From Theristus sp. LFF4_11 (lineage: Eukaryota > Nematoda > Chromadorea > Monhysterida > Xyalidae), in NCBI GenBank assembly GCA_030248135.1, contig JASANC010001203.1, positions 1-64,000 of the forward strand: a stretch of DNA of 64,000 nucleotides. The letters are read 5' to 3'. The stretch's first letter is position 1. Each line of letters starts with the position of its first letter. A program made the translations under genes and the position numbers. The notes beneath the pieces are model-generated. The model had not been told where the DNA came from, searched no databases, and saw nothing but the letters and a program-made list of their open reading frames with translations. Positions 43,101 to 54,500 of the stretch are shown here, one piece after another.

Positions 43101-44170
43101 CTACTGAATTCCTGATTTTGAATTGGGCTCACTGAATAGTCCAACCGACGTGATACAGCCAATTAGCTTGCCAGATTCAAATGCCAGACTGCACAGATTG
43201 CAGTGGCAGGATGCCGTAGCAGCGTGTTGCAGTTTTAACCAATGAGCCGACAGCTGTTGACCAAATGACTGTTAACTGGTGTTGTTTTGTGCAAATCTAA
43301 ATAAACTAGCCTTCATAATAAACTTGTGTTCCAGGTGCGGTTCATCTGGTCCACATCAGAGGTCGACATGGTGAACGCGTTGTTCGAGCGTGACCGCCAG
43401 TGGGCTGGCTTTCTCAATCAACTCGACACGGACAATGCGAACGAGCCAACGCTGCGGCAGACGGCTGAATGCTCCACCAACCAATTCGAGCACCGGCGAA
43501 TGCAAAGCGGTCAATCCGTGATCAGCACCGTCGACGGTAAACTGGCGGTGCCGAGTGTGGCTGATGTGTACAGGAGACAACAGAGCAACGAAAGTGTCGC
43601 GTCCTCAACATGCACCACGTGCACGGTTCGTACTTTTCTATACTTTACATAGGCGCGGCGTTTGCACCATAACTTACAGTCAAACTGCAAAACAGACGCA
43701 GTTTGTGCATTCGAATCTGGCGTGCTGATTGGCGGCATCGAGCTGGCTGGTCGGTCCAGTCAGTGAACCCACTTCAAAAGCAGCCAATCAGCTGACTGCC
43801 CATGCTTCACAGCTCGTGCTGACTTTGTCGCATTGTCTCGCACGCACTGCAGCACTGCAACCACTGCGGCGACGTGCTTCGCTTCGACCTGCACGTGACG
43901 CGCGGTGCGACGAGTGTCGCCGAGCTCGCAGACCGCCTGCACCCGACGCTGCTCGCGTACGCGAGAACCGGCCGGCCGGACTACGAGCACGTTTTGAAGA
44001 TGCTGAAAAATGAGGCGCTGACGCTGCGACGACGTCGCGTCGCCGTGCTGGTGTGCGGCCCGAAGTCGCTCGTGCAACATGTGCGCAGTTTGTGCGCACG
44101 ACACAACGCGGAGGCCAGCGGGCGGAGCGCGGTGACATTTGACTTTCACGCTGAAATGTTCGAGTTTTGA
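40118..44170 (+). CDS. Ferric-reductase/NADPH-oxidase superfamily flavocytochrome
   Basis: Exons 40118-40307, 40566-40802, 41174-41419, 41723-41854, 42281-42513, 42696-43010, 43335-43625, 43853-44170; 653 residues. An acidic cytosolic N-terminus is followed by a membrane segment (VVAFCVLVAGTVACC) and a ferric-reductase heme domain with paired histidines: FWHKVTAVAAHTLGWTHG, then FWNLFHVVH...CIAHCCH. The FAD site is YHAGQYIFICVPE with HPMTLSSSP. The NADPH site is IEGPYGSPE, LLIGAGIGITPV and, near the end, VLVCGP. An Asn-rich insert (NNNNNDNN) splits FAD from NADPH regions, and a long Ser/Gln-rich insert lies around residues 475-545. There is no peroxidase domain or EF hand, so it is not DUOX. 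Family role: transmembrane electron transfer to ferric chelates or O2. Which acceptor is unknown. Same strand as DUOX, 1.4 kb upstream of it. Confidence 0.8.
40400..40553. mobile_element. Family B-like repeat in ferric-reductase intron 1
   Basis: AATCAGCTCAACTGTGAACTG near the left and CCAATCAGCTGATTGCTCAT then CGACCGTTGAA at the right are inverted-type blocks shared with other family B copies. Ends decayed. Confidence 0.4.
42165..42273. mobile_element. Family C relative abutting a splice acceptor
   Basis: The right end TATGTTATCCAGATGGACTG plus TA matches the terminus of the 5597-5667 element; GCTGATTGGTCGC near the left pairs with the CCAATCAGC block. The element ends seven bases before exon 5 of the ferric-reductase gene, so the acceptor TTGCAG follows it directly. 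Confidence 0.5.
43075..43240. mobile_element. Family B MITE in ferric-reductase intron 6
   Basis: Starts CTGTCGAACTGTGAATGACA; contains GCCAGATTCAAATGCCAGAC like 10153 and 10626; ends TTGCAGTTTTAACC. Decayed. Confidence 0.5.
43677..43819. mobile_element. Family B MITE in ferric-reductase intron 7
   Basis: CAGTCAAACTGCAAAACAGA at the left; GCAGCCAATCAGCTGACTGC then ATGCTTCACAGCTCG at the right. It is a close relative of the BRCC36 intron copy at 37528. Confidence 0.55.
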
Positions 44171-45574
44171 TTCTCGGGAGTCCGTGAAAACTCCAGCTTT
44201 ACTCTTCGTCACTGATGATACTGTTGCGATTTTGGATGTTCCTGAGTGCTGTTCATGCATCCCAGTTGCTTTTTGTTAACTACAATATGCGACTGTATGC
44301 CATAATTTTGCTTCCAATTTTCACGGTTCGCTCGCCAATCATTTCTTCGTCTCAGTAACAATCATCGAAAATAAACAAAACGACATGCGATCTTGAGCGC
44401 GATTCTGCGCTCTTGTGTTTTTGCGAGACATCTGAACACACACACACACATACATGTTGTGCGCGACAATACAAAGCATTTTTTATATTTATTTTACATG
44501 TGGTCTGCTGAATTGTTCTGCGTGGTGTTGTGCAGACAAGACAACATGAATTTGCACCAATTTCAGACTTTGTAATCTGTTGCGCACGGTTGACAGCAGT
44601 TTTCATGCCGTTCACATTGCATTTCCTGAGTGACCAGTTCAAAAAAATAGAAATAAATGTATAACAAAACCAATTGGAAGTTGTGTTCGATTCAGTCATC
44701 GTTTTTTGCAACCGATTGGTTATTTTTGTTGTTTTTGACATTGCACTTCACTGGTGACCGTGAGCACAAATGCCACATGCACTCTCGATTTCGACCGCGT
44801 TATTCAGCATGCGCACTTTGCATCTGCGTTACGCGCGTTGTGTGAAAATGTAGAATTCGGTCATTTCGCCGTCGTACATATTGCGTGCAACCCACAACAA
44901 CAGCACGTTTCAAACTTGTCTTCGTTGGAAATTTCGCACAGTCAGTATCTGATCAAGAAATTGTTTTAAGCTTTGGAAACAGCCAGAATTGTGTTATAAG
45001 CTGTCTCACATACTTTCGGCTGAAGCTTTTCAAACTTTCAAACAAAACAGGTGTTTTTCCGCTCTCCGTTGCTCAGTCCGAGTCCGAACTTCTATACGTT
45101 TCGATTGGGCGTTTCGCTAATGTTGCTTCCGTTTCGTCTCACGTTTTTGTGTCATTTTGGTGCTTGTAAAACTTAGAAATTACAGTTAAAATGTTTTAAA
45201 ATAGAATTGTCGTGTCGAGAACGAGACGTGATTCGCTGATTGGCCCGTTGTCCCCGTTGCTAAAAAAAATCAACTGCAAATTTCATTTTTCAAATTTTCA
45301 GCAGAATCTGTGAGGGATTTGAGGCGAGTGTGGACTGTGGAGAGCTGAAGCTTTTGATTGCCATTTGCCAATCTCGCTTATCAATCTTTTGTTCAAAGAA
45401 AACAAGTAATTGCAGGATTTAATCAAAATTCCGTGATAGATAATGGACAAATAAATTCCACCGACCGACCAACGGGCACGGGCAAGCAAACTAAAAGCCC
45501 AAATGTGGTCCGTGGCATAACTGATTGACTCCATTTCGTCTGTCGTCAGAGCACAAATTCTAAATTATACAGCA
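44171..45574. other. Intergenic between ferric-reductase gene and DUOX
   Basis: About 1.4 kb with a short CA-repeat (44436-44450) and no plausible exon. It holds the DUOX promoter region, but no specific element is recognised. Confidence 0.55.
44370..44375 (+). promoter_or_regulatory. Candidate poly(A) signal of the ferric-reductase gene
   Basis: AATAAA 200 bases after the stop at 44170. Motif and spacing only. Confidence 0.4.
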
Positions 45575-48500
45575 ATGCGTTCGAGAAACTTAGCAGTGGC
45601 GACGTGTTTGTTTTTGTTCATCAAGAAGATCTCAGGTGCGTTCAGTTTTTGTCAGATTTGTGCCTCCATTTCATCGCTGAGGTAGGCAATGTGGACTGTG
45701 GTGGATTGTGGTTTGGTTTCTTTTGAATTAGAATCTGTCGTTGCGGTTGCCGATTTACATCTGTGAGCTTTGGCGTTGGCTTTTACGTTTGGCATGGCCA
45801 GTTTTCGTCTTGTTAGTCAGTAGTAGGGTTGTTAAACAAAAATGAAATTTTTTTTTTTAAAAAAAAAAGTGATTAAAAAAAAAACAAAAATGCCGATTTT
45901 TTTTTTTTTAAAAAAAATTCGAAAAATTTTCCTCTAATATGCTCTGAAAACCTCAATTTTGGCACAATTTTTCGAAAGTTCAACAAAAATTTTCTTTGAT
46001 TATACCTCGTAAAACCTTTAGCAGTCGATTTTGGGCCGTTTTACCGACTGATTTTAGGCTTCGACAACATCTGCGATGAAGTTTTTGAGCGTCCCAAAGC
46101 TTAGCCTACCATTTCCGATGCAGATAAGGTGACGATTCGCCTCGCAAAGCGTCCGATTGTGCTCGCTGCTCCGTTTGCAAGCGCTACGTTGTCTGGTTGC
46201 TGCTTCGTGTCGTGTCGTCGCGACACCATCAGAAGAATTGATCGAATTTCAAGGCGGTATGTTTGTCTTCACTTTAGCATTAGCTTAGCTGGGGACAATT
46301 AGTGACGTTTTGGAGGTCAAAACACAAGAAGAGGCATGGTGACGGTTTGGAAAAGGGGTAATTGAGGTCACCAAAACAAAATCTGCAAAGTTCCGCCATA
46401 CGGGAGTCATTCGGGAGGCGCTTGCATATCATATGTGGTTCTTCAGACTCCCTGATTGATTTAGCACAACTTTGATTTTTGAAATTTTTTTTTTAAAAAA
46501 AAAAATTTAAAAAAAAAAAAAACAAAAATGACGATTTTTGTTTTTTTTAACAACCCTAGTCAGTAGTTAGTTTGCGCAAAGCGAATAACGTTTTTCCCTG
46601 TTTTTCAGCAATGGAACGAGTGCAAGAGTTCCAACGTTATGACGGCTGGTATAACAATCTTGCGCATCCGGACTGGGGAGCCGTTGGTCGGTTATTTGCT
46701 CTGTCAATTTTAAATTTTATAATCGCTCATCAAAAACGTCACAGAAAATCTGCATGTTTTCTTCCGCGTCATTGTTTGAGTTACAAAACAAAACTTATGA
46801 ATGAAATGAAATGCTTGCAATTTCAGGCAGCAAGCTGTATCGCAAGGCGCCGAGCAGGTACGCAGACGACGTGTACATGATCGACGAGGAGCTGCCCAGT
46901 GCACGTGTGCTCAGCGACGTCGTGTTCCGTGGGCCCGATGGACTCGCGAACGTGCGAAACGTCACCACCATGATGGCGTTCTTTAGTGGGTTGAAGGTTT
47001 TGATGTCAGTCGGTGTTGGTTTCTGATCTCTACTTTTGGTGGCGACTCAATGCTGCGGCGTGTCGACACTCGACGCAGAGAAAAAATTAGGAACTCAGAA
47101 TTCGGGTCACTTTTAATTTTCCGTCTATGCGTGCATGTGCACCAAGTTGCAGAACTAGAAAACTCAAGGTTTTCAAGAGATTTTTCAAGCTCTTGCTCAG
47201 TTGACCGATGAGTGCTTTTCTTCTCCGAAACCAGGTCAAGTGGTCGCGTACGAGATCCTGCAGGCGACGCAGACGGCGTGTCCGTTGGAGATGCACCAAA
47301 TCCCGGTGCAACCGTGCGACCACGCGTTCGATCCAGAGTGCCGCGGCGACACGCAGATTCCATTCCAACGTGCTCGCTACGCGGAGGACACCGGCCGCGG
47401 ATTCAACAGCCCGCGCGATCAGGTGCCTTGCGATTTTACCTCCCCGCGTAAAATTGTGTTTTTTATGATTGTAAACACGCACAAAGACGCTGATGGTTGT
47501 GTGTCGAACGAAAATTTAGAGGACAGGGACCAAGGAACACGGACCGGTGAGGATTAGAGCTGTGTAGTGAATTTAAATTTAAAATTTGATCGAATGGGAT
47601 TCATTCTGGTTCAGCTTTAGAACCTCCTGTGGTCTCTCTCACTTTCAAAACAATCGAACAAAAAAGCATTTTCCGGACAGATCAACGACAAAACGAGCTG
47701 GATCGATGGCAGCTTCCTGTACAGCACGTCCGAGCCGTGGGTGGCTGCGATGCGTCTCTATGAGAAAGGCCGACTCAAGGAGGGCGACATGCCCGCGTAT
47801 CCACCGTGGAACGACGATCGAATCCCGTTGATCAACCCGGCGCCGCCACAGATCCACAGACTCATGGATCCAGAGCGATTATTTCGTATGTTGGAGCATT
47901 TGAGACTGTCCTTTTTGTTTTAGATCAGCTTCTCTGTCCCATTGTAAAACATCCTTTCTAACCTAGTATTATTGCAATTATCCACCAGTAATTATGCGTG
48001 ATTCTGCTATATAAGGTGATCTTTTCTCTGTAATCTTGGTTGTTCTCCAGTCCAATAAATCGCCACTCTTTTGCTGTTCGAAGTCTAGCATGATTTTTGA
48101 CCATCCGTTCAGTCATACTCATATTCCAGATCATCCTTGCTGTCCTATTTCAGGCCATCCTTTCTGTCCTGTCCTAAACCACTCTATTTTACGTTTTCCC
48201 GTATTTGCGGTTTATGTTGTTCGTTTTGATGTCAACTGTGGACTGGACTGTTCAATTCCAGAGTTGGGCGACCCGCGCGTCAACGAGCATCCGGGACTGT
48301 TGAGCTTCGGCCTGATCCTGTACCGATGGCACAACGTGCACGCGGCACGAATCGCTGAGCAGCACGCTGATTGGTCGGACGAGGACATATTCCAGGCTGC
48401 GAGACGATGGGTGATTGCGTCGTTGCAGGTGACTGTGAAATGCGCAAACTACAGTCACACACATTGTTGCTAGAACTGTGGCCTACGATTTCTGGTATCA

Positions 48501-51500
48501 TGAGATTAAGTCAACCTCTGTGATAGTAAAGATTGTTTGTGTAAATGAAAGGTCGGAGGCAACGTCAGCGGGATTTGACCAGTTTTGTGCGAGCAGTGGC
48601 CAACTGTTGAAGTTCTTCACTTCTATTTTGATGAACAGATATCGATGGATTATATATAGCCGAAGAGGAACTGAACACCTTTGCAGAACATCATAATGTA
48701 CGAGTTCCTGCCAGTGTTGGTCGGCGTCGACAACCCCCTCGAGGCGTACAACAACAGCTACGCGAGCGACCTGCCACCGGGCGTCAGTCACGAGTTCGCG
48801 GCGGCCGCGTTTCGATTCGCGCACACTCTGGTCCGGGTTTTTGCGTTTGTTTCATTCATCTGGCGATCATTTCAAGATGTTATCCTGAATCTGCGAATGT
48901 GTCGAATAGAACCGAACTGAACGGTTTTCTAAACTGATTTCTACCAGGTTCCACCGGGCATGTTGCTGCGCAGCAAGACCGACGACGCCAGTTGCGGCTT
49001 TCGCACGGACGTTGCCGGCTATCCGGCGATCAGACTCTGCCAGAACTGGTGGAACGCGCAGGACATTGTGCAGGTGACAGTGTTCTGCTGTCGAACTGTG
49101 AACCATAGGCAATTGATTGATTAACTGGTTTTGAATCGAGTTTCGCTGATTGGTGCAACCATCCATCTTGACGCAACTAACCGAACGTGAATTTGCAGTT
49201 TTGCTGTAATTTATTGCAATGTATCGGTGAACACACACCAGATGAGCGACACAGAGTGCGCCATAAATGATTGCTTTGTCAATGATACATTTCATTCTGT
49301 TGTGCAGGAGTACACCGTGGACGAGATCATCCTGGGCATGGCGTCACAGATTGCCGAACGAGACGACTCTATTTACATTGATGATGTCAGAGGTGAGCTC
49401 AGCTAGGCCTTTGCTATGTTGCTTCGTTATTTTTAAATGTGCTAAAACTGCTGGCTATTGAGCTCTAAATGCATCTAAATAGAGATGTTTCTGTCTGGGG
49501 GATAACTTGCAGTTCCTTTTGTGGCACCACCAGCATCCAGAGAGTATTCAGTTCAGTCTCAGCGTGCGTTCATGCGTTTCCCATTGTGTTGCGTGACCGC
49601 AGATTACCTGTTCGGCCCGATGCACTTCACCCGTATGGACCTTGCCGCGATCGACATCATGCGTGGCCGTGACAACGGTCTCCAGTCGTACAACACCGTG
49701 CGCCAGTATTTCGGCCTCGAGAATCGCACCTGGACGACCATCAACGAGCGGCGCTACCAGCAAGAGCAGGAATTCCGCGATGTCAGTGCATTCACTGCGT
49801 GTTTTATTGTTGCTTTTGTGCAGTGACGCCACTGCGGAATGGTGTTGTTACACCGATTTAGCGTCAGCGGTTGTTTTTCGACCACCACCAGAACGAAGGC
49901 TCGCTCTTTCGGACGCTCATGCGCAGCAGCCAATGTTTGATTGTTGTTGTTCTTCATTGCCCAGATGGCGTATTTTTCATTGTGGTGTTTGGTTGTGAAT
50001 GGCTGGCTGGTGTGCCAATTGGTGGTTGCTGTGCCAGCATGGAGCAACCAGTGCCAACTTTCTTCAACGACGGCGTCGTCATATGTGTTCATGATTGCAG
50101 CAAATCGAGCGCGTCTCGCAGCTGTACAACGGCTCGATCGAGCACTTGGATGTGTTCGTTGGGGGCATGCTCGAGAGTGACGGCAGCGCACCCGGCCAAC
50201 TGTTTCGTGCCATCATCATTGATCAGTTCAGACGAATCAGAAACGCCGATAGATTCTGGTTTGAAAATCGATTGAACAAGTGTGTTCGCTTTCAATCAAT
50301 CGGGTTGATTGTTTTTGTATTTCCTTTTTGATCACCTTTTTATTTAACGTGCTTTTTTGCCAGAATATTCACCGACGAGGACATTGAGCAGATCCGTAGC
50401 ACTCGCTTGTATGACATCATCAAGGCGACAACACTCATCCAAGACCACCAGATCCAAGACCACGTGAGTGACTGCATGTGGGTGGGGTGTGTCTTTGTGC
50501 GGTTCTTGGTTGCATCGTCTCAAAACAGTGAGTTCTTCACCACATTGCATTGCAGGTGTTCTATTTCCGTGCTGGTGACCCGTGTCCGCAGCCGTACCAA
50601 GTGAACTCGAGCGGCCTCGAGCCGTGCGTGCCGCTGTTGCGTCTCGACCATTTCATGGGCAACGAGGTGACCTTCATATTCACGTGCATCGCACTCGGCA
50701 TCATTCCAATCGGTCGGTTTCATCACACAGTCAATCCGAAATTGTGCTGATTCAGAATTAGAATGTCGTGTCGTTCTCACGTTATTTGCGTCCATGACAA
50801 ACGCGTTCGATTCATAATCCGTCAGATCCATTGGAAAACTATTTTGCAAACGTTTTTGTCAAAATTCTTGGTGTCGTTTTGTGCATCACTATTTGCCTGC
50901 AAGCTTTCTACAAACTTCTTTGCAATGCGTGCGTTCGTAATCATGATCAGTTTGCGCCGGCATCGGCTATTTGATGGTGCGTCGTCGTCGCAAATGGGCG
51001 GGCCCACTGCCGCACACGCGCGACTCGTCACGCCGCGCGCGCACCGGCGCCGTCATGAAGAACGTCGACACGGACAATGTGCTCGACGACCATGTACGAT
51101 TGCGCTCGTTGGTTTTTGGGGGCGCTTTTGAAAGGAAAAGTAAAATTGAAAAGGGTTGTATCACCGCGTGTCCACTGGCTGATAGGTTTACCGGATGCTG
51201 AGCCGTCCGTTCTTCAAAACCCAGTGGAGTCGGAGTTTGGTAGCTCCCGATTTCTGAAACCAGAGGGGGGTGTCGTTTTTGATGGAAAAATGATGAGCAG
51301 CAGTATGAGTTGCATTTCCAACTGTTCGGGCCTGTCTTGTCTAAACGTGCCGTGTGGACCTTATCAAGCATCTTACTTGGTCACATTTAAAAAAAAACAC
51401 TTCATTCAAAACAATTCAACCAACCCTGCCAGGAAGACGAAGTGCCCTCGGTGGGCAGTGCGGCAGCGAGCGTTGCCAACAGCAAACGGGCGGACCCTGT

Positions 51501-54500
51501 TGATCTGCCGAGTGTCGAGCGTCAGGCGACGACGGCGGCCGTGTCGACGATCTGTGGCACCGGGGAACGCCTGAAAATGCGCCACGTCGCTGCACCACCA
51601 AGCGCCACGACGCTGCCGGACACGCCGCCGCTGCCGATCCGGACGCTCTCCGTAAAAAGCAAACGCCTCAAGTTGCCCGGTCGGTCGCGATTGTTTGCGG
51701 TGTACTCACTCAATCAAACAAACATGGAGTATTCCTGAATAAATATGGCAGTTCTTGTATTCTGCATCAAGGCGGGAGGGATCAGTCGGAGACCAGGAGT
51801 TGTGTTTTTCAAGATAGCCTTCCGATCCTGTGTGCAAGAGTGAAAGAATGAACAGAATAGCACGAAGAATCAATTAGAAAAAAACACGTCAAATTTGACA
51901 CACGATTGGGTTTCTGGACGTCTTTTTTCTTTCATTCGAAATTCGCGCGCTCCTTGTACCCTGAAAAAGCTGTCATGTTTACTCGGTCATTCCATACAAA
52001 GCAAGTGACCATCGTAATTTCGCTTTTACCCAGTCAAGAAACATAACAATATACGTGCTTAGAGATCGATTGACCTGCAACTGTTGCAGCCGTTGAATGG
52101 TTGCACGAGTCCTACAGCCGTTCGGTGATCGTGGTCGTCGATCAGGTGCCCTCGATTCGCCTGGAGAAAGTGCGCGGCGGGCTGCTGCGGCTGGTCGAGC
52201 TGCACGACATCCACAATCTGTTCGTGTTCGTCTCCGACGACCAGGAGAACAACTTCGTCATGGCCAGCAACCTGCCCGATCAGCATGACATGGTTTGTGC
52301 GCTGTTTTTTTTGAAAGACCAAATTAAGATCCGTTTGAATTTTTGAACTGAACTCGAATTTGAAAACGCCATTTTGCTTGTCCGATTTTCCCGCGCCATA
52401 CTCGATGAAAAAAGTTTTTCAAGCTCGCTGTTTTTTTTCATTCAGGTGATCCGTTTCGACTGCGAAGAGGACTGCGCAAAGTTCATTCACGAATTGGAGA
52501 CGGTGCTGCGACTGCACAAGAAATACGTGACGGTCAGGGCGGTGTCGGTCGACGACATGCTGCAGCTGGCCGAGACGAAGGAGGGGCGACAGCACAAGCT
52601 GGCTGTGTTCTTTCTCGAGGCTTATGCTAAGGTCGGGTTGATTGGTGTTCGTTTCCCAGCCAATCAAACTGTGAAACATACAGCATTGGTGCATTCTAGC
52701 ATTTGAACAATTGAATCTGGTCAGTCTCATTGGCTCCATCGAGCTGATTGGGTCAGTCAATTGAATGTGTGATTTACAGTTTCGACGTTGCGCTTATTTT
52801 TCCCGCGTGATGCTGTTTTGACAATCCGTTTATGCAAGTGCAACACCCAACCCAGTGCTTTGTCTAACCACTCCACCGCAACCGCAGGCGTTCAACGCGC
52901 CACTGTGCACGGCAGCAGCGTCCCGGCCAACAGCGGCCACGACCGATGTGTCCGAGTCGGTGTTGACGACGATGCTGACACGGAACGAGTTCGCGGAGGC
53001 ACTCGGCATGCGCGACAACGATCTGTTCATACAACGCATGTTTGCCTGCGTCGCACGCAGACACCCGGACAAGATCTCGTTCCAGGAGTTCTTGCAGACC
53101 GTATACCAGTTCACGAATGGTGCGTTCTCCTCAAAGGGCGGATTGGCGGGAACTTTTCACGGATGGAAGTCATTTACGAATTTGACTTCGAAAATTTTCT
53201 TGAGAGTTTTGTTTGCGTTATTATTGATAAAGAGAAAACATCGGTGGGGTGATCGTTTTGGTATTTCGAGTATGTTGGGACTTTTCAGGTTCGATCGAGG
53301 ACCGCCTGCGCATGGTGTTTGACATGTGCGACCGCAAGCAGGAGGGCGTCGTCGACCGCGAGGAGTTCTTTGAGTTCATGCGGTACTTGTGATCTTGATT
53401 TGTTGTTTTATCAATGTCTCTGCAAGCTCTGAACATCGTCAACTGTGAATTGTTGTTTTCTTTGTCTGCAGGTCACTGAAGATCGCTGCCGGTGTCATGA
53501 TTGACCCGGTCAGTCAAAGTGACGCCATCGAGAAGCTGCTGACGGGCGCCGGTATATCGCCGACGAAACGCCATTTGACCGTGAAAGATTTCGAGGCCAT
53601 ATTCCTGGACGTTCGCGAGTCGCACCGTCCCGTCGGACTGCATCTGCGCGGCACCAACCAGGAGATCGCGTTGGAAGAGTGAGCTTGTGACATTGGAGCA
53701 AGATGAAATGATTTTATTAAAGCAGTTCCAGTTGAGTATTTAGCATTTGAGTATCAGACAGAACGCAGTTTTTGATAGGATCGAAAATTTGTCATCTGTT
53801 CTGTGAGTGTGCATTCATTTTTCGCAGACGCGAGAGTCTGCAGAGTTTTGCGATCCACGACGAGCCGGTGCGTCTGCCGTGGCTGGTTGACAAGTGGGCA
53901 CAGACGACTGCGTACCTGGAGGACTACAGACAGCACCTCACCTGGATGGTGCTCTTCTATGCGCTCTGCATGCTGTTCTTTCTGGAGCGATTTTGGCGTT
54001 CGTTGCTTTCGGCTTGCAATTGAGAGACCTTCGAGATGGTGACTAGAAAATAGAACAATGGCCTATATTTTCGAACGTGTCCGACAAAAATGACATCATT
54101 TACTTTCTTCAACGCACCCGTCTGTTTTGCACAAATAACAGAATTTTAGTTTGGTCACCCTGCACTTAATTTTGCTTCACGTGAAGAGGTCAGTTAAAAG
54201 TGCGGTGTGCTGTGCATGTTTCTGAGCACATGACGTCATTTCGCTGCGACACGTTCGAAACAATGGGCTACAACGTGTGTATATTGTCTCCTTTCATTGC
54301 AGATTATCGTTACGAGTCCGAGCATCGTGATCTGCGGCGTGTCATGGGCGCAGGCATCGCGTTCACGAGGGGCGCTGCAGCTGCGATGTCGTTCTGCTTT
54401 GGTGTGATTCTGTTGACGGTGAGTGGAACACCGAGCCTGTTATACGAAGTTTGAAAGTTTTTTTTCAAAATAGAATTTTTCAAGAGCACGTGCACGACAC

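Noticed and set aside
47087..47482. Minus-strand frame over DUOX exon 4
   Set aside because: Shadow of the DUOX peroxidase exon.
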